From assembly GCA_022826515.1 (NCBI GenBank), contig JAJDUT010000010.1, positions 1-64,000 on the forward strand: a DNA stretch of 64,000 nt, read 5' to 3'. The translations under genes were made by a program, and so were the position numbers. This document shows, in pieces, positions 49,384-58,487 of the stretch; position 1 is the first letter of the stretch, and each line of letters opens with the position of its first letter. The DNA comes from Candidatus Latescibacterota bacterium (GTDB taxonomy: Bacteria > Latescibacterota > UBA2968 > UBA8231). The notes under the pieces are model-generated. The model saw only the letters and a program-made list of their open reading frames with translations, made no database searches and was not told where the DNA came from.

Positions 49384-50184
49384 CTAGCCATACGCGCCGT
49401 GATCGAGATAGCCGAGCAGCCGTTTCAACCGGGGATTCGCATTTTCATACACGTGCGGCGGCATTTGGTAGTTCATAAACGGGTAGTACTTGTGCCCGAC
49501 GATCCGGCGCGCATACGTCACCTGAGTGATGTAGCGCGTGCGGTCGCTGCGGTTCGGCCCCCCGCGATGCCACGCCTGGTTGTTGAACATGACGACGCTC
49601 CCCGCCGGGGCGCTGTTGTGGACGATCTTCTCTTCCCACTCGGAGCCCTCGATTTCGACCGGCGGTTTGCCGAGCAGGTGCGTTTTCGGAATCACTTCCG
49701 TCCCGCCGTGCGCCGGCGTATCCACATCGGTCAGATAGTAGTTGGCCGTGAAGAACAGCACCGGAAGGTGAACGTTAGACGGCGGCTTGCCGTCTGTGAC
49801 GACGTAGTGCGGAGCATCGTCCTGATGCCACGTCGAGAGGCCGCCGCCCGGCAGCGTCTGAAACGAGTTGTTGTGAATCACGTGGCAATTCGGCGCCACC
49901 AACGCCTCCGCGAAGCTCACAATCGGCTCGAGATCGAACAGGCGCAGGTTGGCTTCGCTCGTCTCGAATAGCCGATGCGCGAGCTTCGCGTACTCGCTGT
50001 AGTTGTTCAGTCCATTCGGATTGTCCGCCAGCGCCCGGTCCAAATCGGCTCGCAATTGCGCACACCAGTCCGGCGGCAGGACGTTTTTAACGAGCAGATA
50101 CCCATCGCGATGAAATCTCTCGACCCACTGGGCGATTTGTTCGGCGGATTGTTGGACCCCGGCGAGGGGCTGTTTTTTTCGCAT
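49384..50184 (-). CDS. PhyH-family Fe(II)/2-oxoglutarate dioxygenase (g)
   Basis: The protein has 266 residues from ATG 50184. HxD is in TWHQDDAPHYV, followed by GGTEVIPKTHLLG, and the distal histidine is in NQAWHRGGPNRSDRTR. The frame stays open upstream to 50271, but the added residues include no conserved feature and overlap the HigA promoter. Metal ligands are intact. Confidence 0.85.
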   Translation of the reverse strand: MRKKQPLAGVQQSAEQIAQWVERFHRDGYLLVKNVLPPDWCAQLRADLDRALADNPNGLNNYSEYAKLAHRLFETSEANLRLFDLEPIVSFAEALVAPNCHVIHNNSFQTLPGGGLSTWHQDDAPHYVVTDGKPPSNVHLPVLFFTANYYLTDVDTPAHGGTEVIPKTHLLGKPPVEIEGSEWEEKIVHNSAPAGSVVMFNNQAWHRGGPNRSDRTRYITQVTYARRIVGHKYYPFMNYQMPPHVYENANPRLKRLLGYLDHGAYG

Positions 50185-50270
50185 GATTGCTCTATCCTCT
50201 TGATGGAATCGTCCTCGGTGAGCAATCAAACGCAACCCGACTGCCGACACAAGACTCGCTGTCTGGCACA

Positions 50271-50299
50271 TTGACGTAGCATGGGTTCCGTGTTACAGT
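50271..50299 (+). promoter_or_regulatory. Sigma-70 promoter of higA
   Basis: TTGACG (50271-50276) and TACAGT (50294-50299) are 17 bases apart, 35 bases upstream of the HigA start. The site lies directly in the divergent gap with PhyH (g). Confidence 0.6.
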
Positions 50300-50333
50300 G
50301 CTATCACTAATTACTGAACAAGAGGAGTCGATC

Positions 50334-50648
50334 ATGGTGCGTATTCCAACAGATCGCGTTCCGACTCATCCGGGTGAGATGCTACTGGAGGAGTTTCTAA
50401 ATCCCTTAGGTTTGACGCAGCGCGAATTGGCTGCCGCCATTCATGTTCCTTATCAGCGGGTCAACGAATTGGTGAATAGGCGACGTGGCATTACGCCGAG
50501 CACAGCCCTACGCCTAGCAAAATATTTCGACATGTCGCCCGCGTTCTGGCTGAATCTCCAACTGCGCTGGGATCTGTATCACGCCACCCGATCTGAAGCT
50601 CGGGAACTAGAGGCGATTGAGCCACGTGCCGTAGGGGTAGTCACTTAA
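50334..50648 (+). CDS. HigA-family antitoxin (orphan)
   Basis: The protein has 104 residues. PTHPGEMLLEEFLNPLGLTQ and LAKYFDMSPAFWLNLQLRWDL are the signature of the HigA addiction-module family, an HTH DNA-binding protein. AAGAGGAG precedes ATG 50334. HigB normally lies just upstream, but only a 62-base promoter gap is present, so no toxin partner is visible here. It may regulate the sugar-acid gene 15 bases downstream. Confidence 0.85.
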   Translation: MVRIPTDRVPTHPGEMLLEEFLNPLGLTQRELAAAIHVPYQRVNELVNRRRGITPSTALRLAKYFDMSPAFWLNLQLRWDLYHATRSEARELEAIEPRAVGVVT

Positions 50649-50663
50649 CCCAAAGGAGACGCC

Positions 50664-51611
50664 ATGTATATCCAAGACCAACTCCCCCACGACCACATTA
50701 CCGACGACAACTTGAGCTACTACAAAGCCATTGGCGTCGATTACCTGACCGTCAACTCCCTCCCCCTCGACCTGCACACCTACCCCGAGATGGTCAAGTA
50801 TCTACGAGAAGTCCGCGCCCGCGCCGAGAAAAACGGCCTCCGCCTGTACAACGCCGCCTTAACCGGCCCGGACGAAATCACTCTCGCGCAACAAGATCGC
50901 GACGCCAAAATCGAGGAGTGGTGCAACTGGATCCGGGCTATGGGCACCGTCGAGGTCCCGACCCTCGGCTACAATTTCAAACCCGTGGGCAACTTCCGCA
51001 CCCCCTCGGACACCGGCCGCGGCGGTTCCCACTACAGCACCTTTGTCTATTCAGAATACGAAGAAGAGAACCACGACTATCCAGCAAAGCACATCGACGA
51101 GGACGGGATGTGGGCCAATATCGCCTATTTCCACCAGCGCATCGTCCCAGTCGCCGAAGAGGCCGGCGTTACCTTGGCCCTGCACCCGGACGATCCCCCG
51201 CTACCCGAGCCGATGGGCGGCGCCGCGCGGATCGTCTCCACCCTAGACCAATACGAGCGCATCTTCGCCCTCAACCCCAGCCCCCAAAACGCCATGCTGT
51301 TTTGCCAAGGCTGCGTCACCGAAATGGGCATTGACGTGTACGAGGCCATCCGCCGCATGGGCCGCCAAGGCAAAATCGCCTACGTCCACTTCCGCAACGT
51401 GCGCGGGACGCCCAAGGATTTCAGGGAGGTTTTCGTCGACGAGGGCGACGTTGACATGTTCCGGGCGATGCAGATTTACAAGGAGGTGGGCTTTAACGGG
51501 CCGTTTATGATGGATCACACCCCATCCATCCCCGACGACGCAGGCGGACGCCAGGGCCACGCCTTCGCCACCGGCTTCATCCGCGCCATGATCCAAGCCG
51601 TCTATCGCTAA
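50664..51611 (+). CDS. Mannonate dehydratase-like TIM-barrel enzyme
   Basis: The protein has 315 residues. VTLALHPDDPPLPEPMGGAA and VHFRNVRGTPKDFREVFVDEGDVDM are metal- and substrate-binding segments of UxuA-type mannonate dehydratases, which convert D-mannonate to 2-keto-3-deoxygluconate. The enzyme is somewhat shorter than E. coli UxuA (394), as in other bacterial members. CAAAGGAGA precedes ATG. It lies 18 bases before the next gene, so both are probably co-transcribed in sugar-acid breakdown. Confidence 0.75.
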   Translation: MYIQDQLPHDHITDDNLSYYKAIGVDYLTVNSLPLDLHTYPEMVKYLREVRARAEKNGLRLYNAALTGPDEITLAQQDRDAKIEEWCNWIRAMGTVEVPTLGYNFKPVGNFRTPSDTGRGGSHYSTFVYSEYEEENHDYPAKHIDEDGMWANIAYFHQRIVPVAEEAGVTLALHPDDPPLPEPMGGAARIVSTLDQYERIFALNPSPQNAMLFCQGCVTEMGIDVYEAIRRMGRQGKIAYVHFRNVRGTPKDFREVFVDEGDVDMFRAMQIYKEVGFNGPFMMDHTPSIPDDAGGRQGHAFATGFIRAMIQAVYR

Positions 51612-51629
51612 TCACCAACCGAGGAGAAC

Positions 51630-52790
51630 ATGACAACACCGACTCAAACTCAGATCACTACTCATGGCGAACATTGGCTAATCAACGGCCAAACCACGTA
51701 TTACGGGCGACAATATCGCGGCTGGGAAGTTGAGGGTTTGTTGATGAACAGCCGCATGACAAATGCGGTATTCGACGACGAAAATCCCGTAACGCGGCCA
51801 CTTTGGGCGTATCCAGGCACGGACCAATGGGACGCCGACCGCAACACGGATGAGTTTATCGCGCAGCTACCAACCTATCGGGCACACGGGTTATTAGCGG
51901 TGACGGTCAATCTGCAGGGCGGGAGCCCTACGGGATACTACCGCGAGGCGGGATTCCGAGAAATTATGGCGGCGCGAGGCATGGATGCCAGTGACGACGT
52001 GATGTGGGCTGGCTTGCCAAGTCCGGCTTCACAACCTTGGCACAACTCGGCTTTTGCGCCCGATGGTTCGCTGAAATCTGCATATATGGAACGGACCGCA
52101 CGCATTGCCGCGGCCTGCGACGAACTGGGGATGGTGGTGATCCTCGGGTATTTCTACTTCGGGCAGGACGAGCGTTTGACGGACGAGGCCGCGGTGTGTC
52201 GCGCGGTGGATGAGGCGACGCAGTGGGTTTTGCAATCGGGGTACGGCAATGTGCTGATCGAGATCAACAACGAGACGGATGTCCCGCGTTACGAGCACGA
52301 AATACTACAACCGCATCGCGTGGCTGAACTCATCGAACGGGCACAATCCCACAAATTGGCCGGTCGGCGGTTGTTGGTGGGCACTTCGTATGGCGGTGGT
52401 AGAGTGCCGGACGACGATGTGGTGGCAGCGTCGGACTACATCATGCTGCACGGCAACGGCGTTACCCAACCGGCGCGCATCGCTGAGATGGTCAAGCAAA
52501 CCCGCGCCTTGCCCAGTTACACGGCAAAACCGATTCTCTTCACCGAGGACGATCACTTCGCATTCGACGAGCCAGACAACAACTTCCTGTCTGCGCTGTC
52601 GGCCTATGCGTCGTGGGGTTACTTCGATCCCGGGGACGCGGCTGGCGGTTCGTCAACCTTCGGCGATTACCGCGATGGCTATCAGAACATCCCGGTCAAC
52701 TGGGGCATCAACACGGATCGCAAGCGCAGTTACTTCGAGCTCTTGGCGCAAGTCACTGGGGCGAATGAGCCGAGTATTCTCCCACGTTAA
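51630..52790 (+). CDS. Glycoside-hydrolase-like TIM-barrel protein
   Basis: The protein has 386 residues without signal peptide. VLIEINNETDVPRYEHE fits the N-E acid/base segment of clan GH-A enzymes and ILFTEDDHFAFDEPDN the nucleophile strand. It lies directly behind the mannonate-dehydratase-like gene. Substrate not assigned. The GC content and codon use look slightly less GC-rich at third positions than neighbours. Confidence 0.6.
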   Translation: MTTPTQTQITTHGEHWLINGQTTYYGRQYRGWEVEGLLMNSRMTNAVFDDENPVTRPLWAYPGTDQWDADRNTDEFIAQLPTYRAHGLLAVTVNLQGGSPTGYYREAGFREIMAARGMDASDDVMWAGLPSPASQPWHNSAFAPDGSLKSAYMERTARIAAACDELGMVVILGYFYFGQDERLTDEAAVCRAVDEATQWVLQSGYGNVLIEINNETDVPRYEHEILQPHRVAELIERAQSHKLAGRRLLVGTSYGGGRVPDDDVVAASDYIMLHGNGVTQPARIAEMVKQTRALPSYTAKPILFTEDDHFAFDEPDNNFLSALSAYASWGYFDPGDAAGGSSTFGDYRDGYQNIPVNWGINTDRKRSYFELLAQVTGANEPSILPR

Positions 52791-52840
52791 ATAGCTCGTC
52801 TCCGCACTGTGATCCAAGCCGTAAATCGCCGCCGCGATGT

Positions 52841-53257
52841 TTACGGAGCCGTTTTCTCCCCGGCACCGTTGGGATCGCTACCAGCGGTCTCGTCCAGCAG
52901 AGTCATCATCCGTGAGACGAAGCGATGCACTATCGGGCGTTCCTGTTCGACCTCATATTCTTCCATATCATTGTGAAAGAAGTTCTTGTGGAAGTCTTCG
53001 GCCGCCAAGAATCCAGCGAGAATAAGCGGGTCATTATACTCCTGTTCCAGTCGGAAAACGGCGTTTTTCATGGCGCGGTGGCTGCGGTATTGCCAATCCC
53101 GCTGTTGGGCAATGGCGGTTACGATATGCGTGGCAGCACCATAGAGCTTCTCCGAAGCCTGCAAACGCTCACCAGCGGCAAATTCCCGATCAGAGGCATC
53201 CAGAAATTCCAAGGCAGTCTGAGTGTGCTCTTGGCTAGTCATTTCTCTGGCATTCAT
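52841..53257 (-). CDS. HEPN/PaREP1-like protein
   Basis: The protein has 138 residues, all helical. ASEKLYGAATHIVTAIAQQR and LAAEDFHKNFFHNDMEE resemble the PaREP1/HEPN-like family, which often pairs with nucleotidyltransferases. No Rx4-6H motif is clear and no partner adjoins it. The start could be ATG 53257 or the internal ATG five codons later. Confidence 0.5.
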   Translation of the reverse strand: MNAREMTSQEHTQTALEFLDASDREFAAGERLQASEKLYGAATHIVTAIAQQRDWQYRSHRAMKNAVFRLEQEYNDPLILAGFLAAEDFHKNFFHNDMEEYEVEQERPIVHRFVSRMMTLLDETAGSDPNGAGEKTAP

Positions 53258-53290
53258 AATTTTTAAGTATAGACGGCGTGTGCAGGCACG

Positions 53291-54466
53291 TCAATTTCGG
53301 CCCGCAGCCGCCCGGATCGCTTCGCCCATCTTCCGCACCTTGACCTTGGTGTTGTTCGGGTGCATGGGCACTAGCACGGCTCGCGCCAAAACGTCGAGCG
53401 AGTCTTGGCACGTATTTAGCTTGTATTTGACCCGCGCCTTGCGGTTGGCCGGTAGCTTAAAGGGGTTGAGCGCCGGATGATGCGCACCTTGGTAGCGCAA
53501 AATAGGCTCCCAGCGCGTATAGACGTGGCGGCCGGTATCCATGGGCAAGAAGGAGCTCACGTCTTTTGCCGCCAATCGGTTGCAGAAGGAGCGCGCCTCG
53601 TCTTCGGTGGCAAACAAAAATCCTAGGTGCGTGCCGCACTCGTAGTCCAAGCTGTTGTTCTTTATCGACTCCAACCCCGCCTCCAGCCCGACCTGTAGCA
53701 ACTCCTGCTTGTGGGCACGCATGGTCTTGAGCATCCCCCGGATCCGCCGCAATTGCACGTTGAGTATGGCCCCCTCGACTTCTGAGGCCCGGAAGTTGGG
53801 GCCGGCAAATTGCAGCTCTTCGCGCTCTTCGTCGGGATTCCAGTAAAAGGAGCAGCAATCGACCGCCACCGAGCCGCGCTGATGCACGGCCTCGGCATTG
53901 GTTACAAACGCCCCGCCCTCGCCGCAGGTCATATTCTTGAAGAAGTTGAAACTAAACGCGCCGGCGTGGCCCCAACTGCCTAGCATCCGGCCCTCATACC
54001 CGCCGCCCACCGCCTGACAGGCGTCTTCGAGAACGAGCAGGCCGCGTTTGCGAGCGATCTTGGTAATGCGCTTCATATCGCAGGGCAAGCCGACCATGTG
54101 GACCGGAATAATCGCCCTAGTGTGCTTGGTAATTCGCCGCTTTAAATCCTTGGGGCACAGCGTCAAGGAGTCATCAACATCGGCGATTACCGGAATGGCT
54201 CCGGCTCCCAGCACCGCCAAGGCAGTCGCCATGTAGGTATAAGCAGGCACAATCACCTGATCCCCCGGCCCCACGCCCAATCCCACCAGCGCCGCGTACA
54301 ACGCCGAGGTTCCCGAGCGCGTCATCCGACAGTGCTCCACGCCCACGTAGCGCGCCCAATTTCGCTCAAAGCGGTCGCACTCCCCACCCGATCCATAGCG
54401 GAAGATCGCGCCGCTGTCGAATAACTGCTGTAGTTGCTTGATTTCTGCTTGGCCAATGCGATACAT
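53291..54466 (-). CDS. DegT/DnrJ/EryC1/StrS-family aminotransferase
   Basis: The protein has 391 residues. The PLP lysine is in SFNFFKNMTCGEGG, cofactor contacts are RSGTSALYAAL and VLEDACQAVGG. These enzymes transaminate nucleotide-linked keto sugars or related keto compounds for cell-surface sugars or antibiotics. No other sugar-nucleotide genes adjoin it. It lies 11 bases downstream of the pabBC fusion on the same strand. Confidence 0.85.
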   Translation of the reverse strand: MYRIGQAEIKQLQQLFDSGAIFRYGSGGECDRFERNWARYVGVEHCRMTRSGTSALYAALVGLGVGPGDQVIVPAYTYMATALAVLGAGAIPVIADVDDSLTLCPKDLKRRITKHTRAIIPVHMVGLPCDMKRITKIARKRGLLVLEDACQAVGGGYEGRMLGSWGHAGAFSFNFFKNMTCGEGGAFVTNAEAVHQRGSVAVDCCSFYWNPDEEREELQFAGPNFRASEVEGAILNVQLRRIRGMLKTMRAHKQELLQVGLEAGLESIKNNSLDYECGTHLGFLFATEDEARSFCNRLAAKDVSSFLPMDTGRHVYTRWEPILRYQGAHHPALNPFKLPANRKARVKYKLNTCQDSLDVLARAVLVPMHPNNTKVKVRKMGEAIRAAAGRN

Positions 54467-54477
54467 GATGCGCTCCC

Positions 54478-56214
54478 TTAGACGAGTTCCAGTTCGACCC
54501 AGCGCCGAACTGAATTAATAAGGTAAAGGGCGTCGGCCCGCGCCAATTCGCCGCTGGGCAACGGGCATTCGCAAAGTTGGCTCTGCGCCAACAGCTCGGC
54601 GCGTAAGGTGCCGGCCAACAGCCCGGATTCGACCGGGGGCGTGTAGCGGACGCCGTCGCGCTCCAGCACCAAGTTGCCGATGCAGCACTCGGTCAGCTCG
54701 CCACGCTCGTTGTACAGCACCACATCGTCGCAATCCGGGCGTGCCGCCAACTGCCGGTCGTACATAGCCCGGTGAGTTGTCTTGTGGTACAGCAAGGGAT
54801 CGGTGCTATCGACCGGCTCGGCAGCCAGCGCCACCCGCAGCCGTCGTGGCGGCGCGAGCGCCTGATGCTGCACGCGGACTTCGCCGTTGCGGGCCAGTAG
54901 CAAGCGCACCCTGCACTGGCCCTCCATAGCGTTGGTCGCGTCTTGCAACTGTGCCCGCACCCTGTCGTCCGCATAGCAAAATCCCCAGTACGCTGCCGAC
55001 TGAGACAAACGCTCTAAATGACTCTCTAACAGGAAGTAATCCCCTTCTTCGTACAACAGCGTCTCCAACAGTTCAAAAGAGGGGTGCGGCCGGGTGCGCA
55101 AGACCTCTGCCTTGATGAGGCATTCGGCGTATTCTCCCGCGGCCGACGATTCCCAGACGATCCCTCCGCCCACGCCAAATTCGAGTTGTCCGCTCTCTCG
55201 GTCGAGATGCGCCGTGCGAATCGCCACGTTGAAGCACGTCTCCGGCCCTGGCGACACATAGCCCATGCAGCCGGTGTACATGCCGCGCGGGGCGCGCTCC
55301 AGCTCGGCGATGATTTCCATGGTCCGCACCTTGGGCGCACCGGTCACCGAGCCGCAGGGGAAGAGTGCGGCAAAGATGTCGGGCAAGCTCACGCCGGATT
55401 TGAGTTGGCTTTCCACAGTAGAAGTTAGCTGCCACACCGTGGGATAGCGCTCGATCGACCACAGGGCCGGCACCGCCACGCTGCCAACTTGCGAGATGCG
55501 TCCTAAATCGTTGCGCAACATATCCGTGACCATCAGGTTCTCAGCGCGGTCCTTAGCGGAATTTTGCAGGTCATCGGCCCGCTGCTGATCCTCGGCCGCA
55601 AAGCGGCCCCGCGGCCGGGTCCCCTTCATGGGCCGCACCGTGCAACGCCCGTCTTGTAGGCGGAAGAACAGCTCGGGCGACGCCGAGATTAGCACATGCC
55701 GGCCCAAGTCGAAATACGCGCACAACGCCGACTCCTGCACCTGCCCCAGATCGCGGTACAGTGCCAGCGGGTCGCCCCGGAAGCGGCTGTGCAAGCGCAA
55801 GGTGTAGTTGACCTGGTACGTGTCGCCGGCTGAAATGTAGGCGCGGATGCGCTCAATAGCGGCCTCGTACTCCTCCCGCGACACCGACGGCCGCCACTCG
55901 TCTAGCTTGTAGGCACCCAAATCGGCACCAGGCGCAGCCACCGGCGTCCGCTCCTCAAAGAGGCCAAAGTAGGCCAAGGGAAGTGCACCGGCGGGTCGCG
56001 TTGTAAAGGCCGGGTCCAGACCGGCCGCGGCCTCGTAGCAGACAAAGCCTGCCGCGTGCAGCCCTTGCTCCACCGCCCGCTCCACCGCGCTGAGAGCCGG
56101 ACACACCTCGTCCGCTGCTGTAGCCACCACCTCGTCCACCGGATCGACAAACGCAAAGGAGCGCTCCTGCCCGCTGCGGGCATACGACGACAACAAGACC
56201 GGACCGGCTAGCAT
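54478..56214 (-). CDS. pabB: Aminodeoxychorismate synthase component I fused to 4-amino-4-deoxychorismate lyase
   Basis: The protein has 578 residues. Residues about 80-370 are the chorismate-binding fold (TYQVNYTLRL, MKGTRPRGRF, PCGSVTGAPKVRTMEII, YTGCMGYVSPG). After about residue 375 a class IV aminotransferase-like lyase follows (LETLLYEEGDYFLLESHLE, the PLP lysine in LLYHKTTHR, GELTECCIGNLVLE, SGLLAGTLRAELL). Together they make p-aminobenzoate for folate, with a glutamine amidotransferase PabA encoded elsewhere. ATG 56214 is preferred to TTG 56220. Confidence 0.85.
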   Translation of the reverse strand: MLAGPVLLSSYARSGQERSFAFVDPVDEVVATAADEVCPALSAVERAVEQGLHAAGFVCYEAAAGLDPAFTTRPAGALPLAYFGLFEERTPVAAPGADLGAYKLDEWRPSVSREEYEAAIERIRAYISAGDTYQVNYTLRLHSRFRGDPLALYRDLGQVQESALCAYFDLGRHVLISASPELFFRLQDGRCTVRPMKGTRPRGRFAAEDQQRADDLQNSAKDRAENLMVTDMLRNDLGRISQVGSVAVPALWSIERYPTVWQLTSTVESQLKSGVSLPDIFAALFPCGSVTGAPKVRTMEIIAELERAPRGMYTGCMGYVSPGPETCFNVAIRTAHLDRESGQLEFGVGGGIVWESSAAGEYAECLIKAEVLRTRPHPSFELLETLLYEEGDYFLLESHLERLSQSAAYWGFCYADDRVRAQLQDATNAMEGQCRVRLLLARNGEVRVQHQALAPPRRLRVALAAEPVDSTDPLLYHKTTHRAMYDRQLAARPDCDDVVLYNERGELTECCIGNLVLERDGVRYTPPVESGLLAGTLRAELLAQSQLCECPLPSGELARADALYLINSVRRWVELELV

Positions 56215-56266
56215 CTTCAAGGGTACGCGCCCTGCCAGCGCATTTCATCCGGTGTCGCCGAACGGG

Positions 56267-58438
56267 TCAATAGACTACCGTAACCCCGCGGCTTTCAAGG
56301 GCAGGAATATGCTCGTTGATGGAGGAGTCGCTCAGGGGGTTTCCCCGAATATCTAGGGTTTTTAGGTTGGTCAACCCCCCTAGCGACGAGAGGTCTGTGA
56401 TCTGGTTGGCACTAAGACTCAGCTCTGTCAGGTTGGTCAGACCTCCCAACACCGAGACATCCGTAATCTTGTTGCCGTCAAGCGTCAGCTCTGTCAGCTT
56501 GGTCAAGCCCCCCAACACCGAGACGTCCGTGAGGTCGTTATCCCTGAGACTCAGGCCTGTCAGGTGGGTTAAACCTCCTAACACCGAGACGTCTGTGAGG
56601 TCCTTGTTGCCGTCGAGATACAGCCATCTCAGGTAGGTCAAGCCGCCCAGCACCGAGAGGTCTGTGATCTGGTTGGAACCCTCAAGATACAGCCATCTCA
56701 GGTAGGTCAAGCTCCCCAGCGGCGAAAGGTCCGATATCTCGTTGGTGCCCCGAAGATGCAGGAATGTCAGGCTGGTCACGCTCCCCAGCGCCGAGACATC
56801 CGCGAGGTTGTTGACCCCGAGCGTCAGCCCTTCCAAGTAGGGCAAACCCCCGAGCGCCGAGAGGTTCGTGAGGTCGTTGGGGCCGGTAATAAGCAGCCAT
56901 GTCAGGTTGGTCAACCCCCCCAGCGCCGAAAGGTCTGTGAGCTGATTGGCACCGATAAGCTGGAGCGTTCTTAGGTTGGTCAAACTGGACAGTGCCGAGA
57001 CATCCGTGAGGTTGGTGCCATCAAGCGACAGTACGCTCAGCTTGGTCAAGCCCCCCAGCGCCGAGACGTCCGCGATCTCGTTGGTGCCCCAAAGCTGGAT
57101 CGTTTCCAGCTTGGTCAAGCCCCCCAGCGCCGAGACGTCCGTGAGGTTGGTACCATCAAGCGTCAGCCATGTCAGATGGGTCAAACCGGATAGCGCCGAA
57201 ACGTCCGTGATCTGATTGGTGCCCTCAAGATGCAGCGATGTCAGATGGGTCAAACCGGATAGTGCCGAAAGGTCCGCGATCTCGTTGGTGTCCCCAAGCA
57301 GTTTCAGACTTTCGAGGTTGGGGGCAAACTCCAGCCCGGTCAAATCGCTAATGCCGGCGTCTTGCACATCCAGACGGCGCAAAGCCTCCATGTCATAAGC
57401 GGTAATTGGCGCACCGCTGGCCTTGCCCAGCGCCGCTTCAATCGCCCACCGCAGGTTGCCGTCGGGGATAGCCACCTCACTGAGCGCACCGATCCCCGGC
57501 GGCAGGGACGGATTCAACGGATCGGCCAAGTACAGGGCAATCAGATAGGCGTCGTGGAAAGTAACCTGACCATCGCGGTCCACATCTCCGAGAGCAATAT
57601 CGCCGTTATTGGGGATGACGATGGAGGGATTTCCGCTGTACAACGCCACGATCAGCGCGTCGAAGAAATCGATCCGGTTGTTATTATCTACGTCCCCGAG
57701 AATCCCGCTCCCAGCCCTCTTCGCCCGCGGTGCCCGCTCGAGCGTTTCGACCACTAGGGCCACCGGCTCCCGGTCCGCAGGGACGCGAAAGGCCGGATCC
57801 ACATAGGGAACCAATCCGCTCCCCGAAACCGTCAACCCATATACTGGGGGGGCCTCGCCATTCGGACCGCCGCCAGCAGATGCACCCGGCCAAACAGCAG
57901 CGGCCCCCACCGCTGCCACGCCGGCTTGCCCGTCGATCAGTACCATCCGCCCGGTCTGGCTCGCCCCGCCGACCGCCATCCGGTAGAGATAGACCCCGGC
58001 CCCCACGGCCCGGCCGGCCGCATCCGTAGCGTTCCAATTCGCCGTATGAAAACCGGCCGGCCGCTCCCCATCGACCAACACCGCAATGCGCTGCCCTAAG
58101 AGGTTGAATACCTCCAGCCGTACCGAGGCCGAAGCCGCCAACCGATAGGGAATGATCGTCGAGGGATTGAACGGATTGGGGTAGTTCTGCCCCAAGGTAA
58201 AGCCTGCTGGCACAACGCTTCCCCCCAGTGCCACTAACGGCAGCGAGAAATGCCCCGTGCCATCGGTCCGGGCGCGGGCCACCGCTCCCCGCCGTAGGTC
58301 GCTCAGATCGAACAGCCGCACCTGCGCGTCGGCGACTGGCTCTCCAGACGCTAGCCTCACCCGCCCCTCAAGCAACGGCTCCGCCGACACCGCGACGACG
58401 AAAACTAGCCCGATGAGGCATCCGCTTGCAGCTTTCAT
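56267..58438 (-). CDS. Secreted leucine-rich-repeat protein with FlgD-like and dockerin-like modules
   Basis: The protein has 723 residues. A signal peptide (GCLIGLVFVVAVSAEP) is followed by a beta domain, then a FlgD-like module beginning with LGQNYPNPFNPST and ending at AGVYLYRMAVGG. Two calcium-type repeats of dockerin style follow (GDVDNNNRIDFFDALIVALY, GDVDRDGQVTFHDAYLIALY). The C-terminal half has 15 internalin-like LRRs of 22-23 residues (L-T-x-L-x-x-L-x-L-x-x-N-x-I/L-x-D-V/L-S-x-L-G-G). ATG 58438 is chosen because the signal peptide begins there. A surface adhesion role is likely. The FlgD-like module is near the N-terminus, not at the C-terminus as usual. Confidence 0.8.
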   Translation of the reverse strand: MKAASGCLIGLVFVVAVSAEPLLEGRVRLASGEPVADAQVRLFDLSDLRRGAVARARTDGTGHFSLPLVALGGSVVPAGFTLGQNYPNPFNPSTIIPYRLAASASVRLEVFNLLGQRIAVLVDGERPAGFHTANWNATDAAGRAVGAGVYLYRMAVGGASQTGRMVLIDGQAGVAAVGAAAVWPGASAGGGPNGEAPPVYGLTVSGSGLVPYVDPAFRVPADREPVALVVETLERAPRAKRAGSGILGDVDNNNRIDFFDALIVALYSGNPSIVIPNNGDIALGDVDRDGQVTFHDAYLIALYLADPLNPSLPPGIGALSEVAIPDGNLRWAIEAALGKASGAPITAYDMEALRRLDVQDAGISDLTGLEFAPNLESLKLLGDTNEIADLSALSGLTHLTSLHLEGTNQITDVSALSGLTHLTWLTLDGTNLTDVSALGGLTKLETIQLWGTNEIADVSALGGLTKLSVLSLDGTNLTDVSALSSLTNLRTLQLIGANQLTDLSALGGLTNLTWLLITGPNDLTNLSALGGLPYLEGLTLGVNNLADVSALGSVTSLTFLHLRGTNEISDLSPLGSLTYLRWLYLEGSNQITDLSVLGGLTYLRWLYLDGNKDLTDVSVLGGLTHLTGLSLRDNDLTDVSVLGGLTKLTELTLDGNKITDVSVLGGLTNLTELSLSANQITDLSSLGGLTNLKTLDIRGNPLSDSSINEHIPALESRGVTVVY

Positions 58439-58487
58439 GACGTCAACTCCTTTGGGCGCAAAAGGGCTTAACCGCGGGTCGGTACAT

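Noticed and set aside
50664..51611. Xylose isomerase-like generic TIM barrel
   Set aside because: The ALHPDDPP and RNVRGTPKDFREVF segments fit mannonate dehydratase better.
52841..53257. Partner of the orphan HigA
   Set aside because: More than 2 kb away, opposite strand, and helical HEPN-like rather than a HigB fold.
56330..57360. Repeated 66-69-base units resembling a satellite or CRISPR array
   Set aside because: They are leucine-rich repeats in one long open frame with a signal peptide and domain structure.
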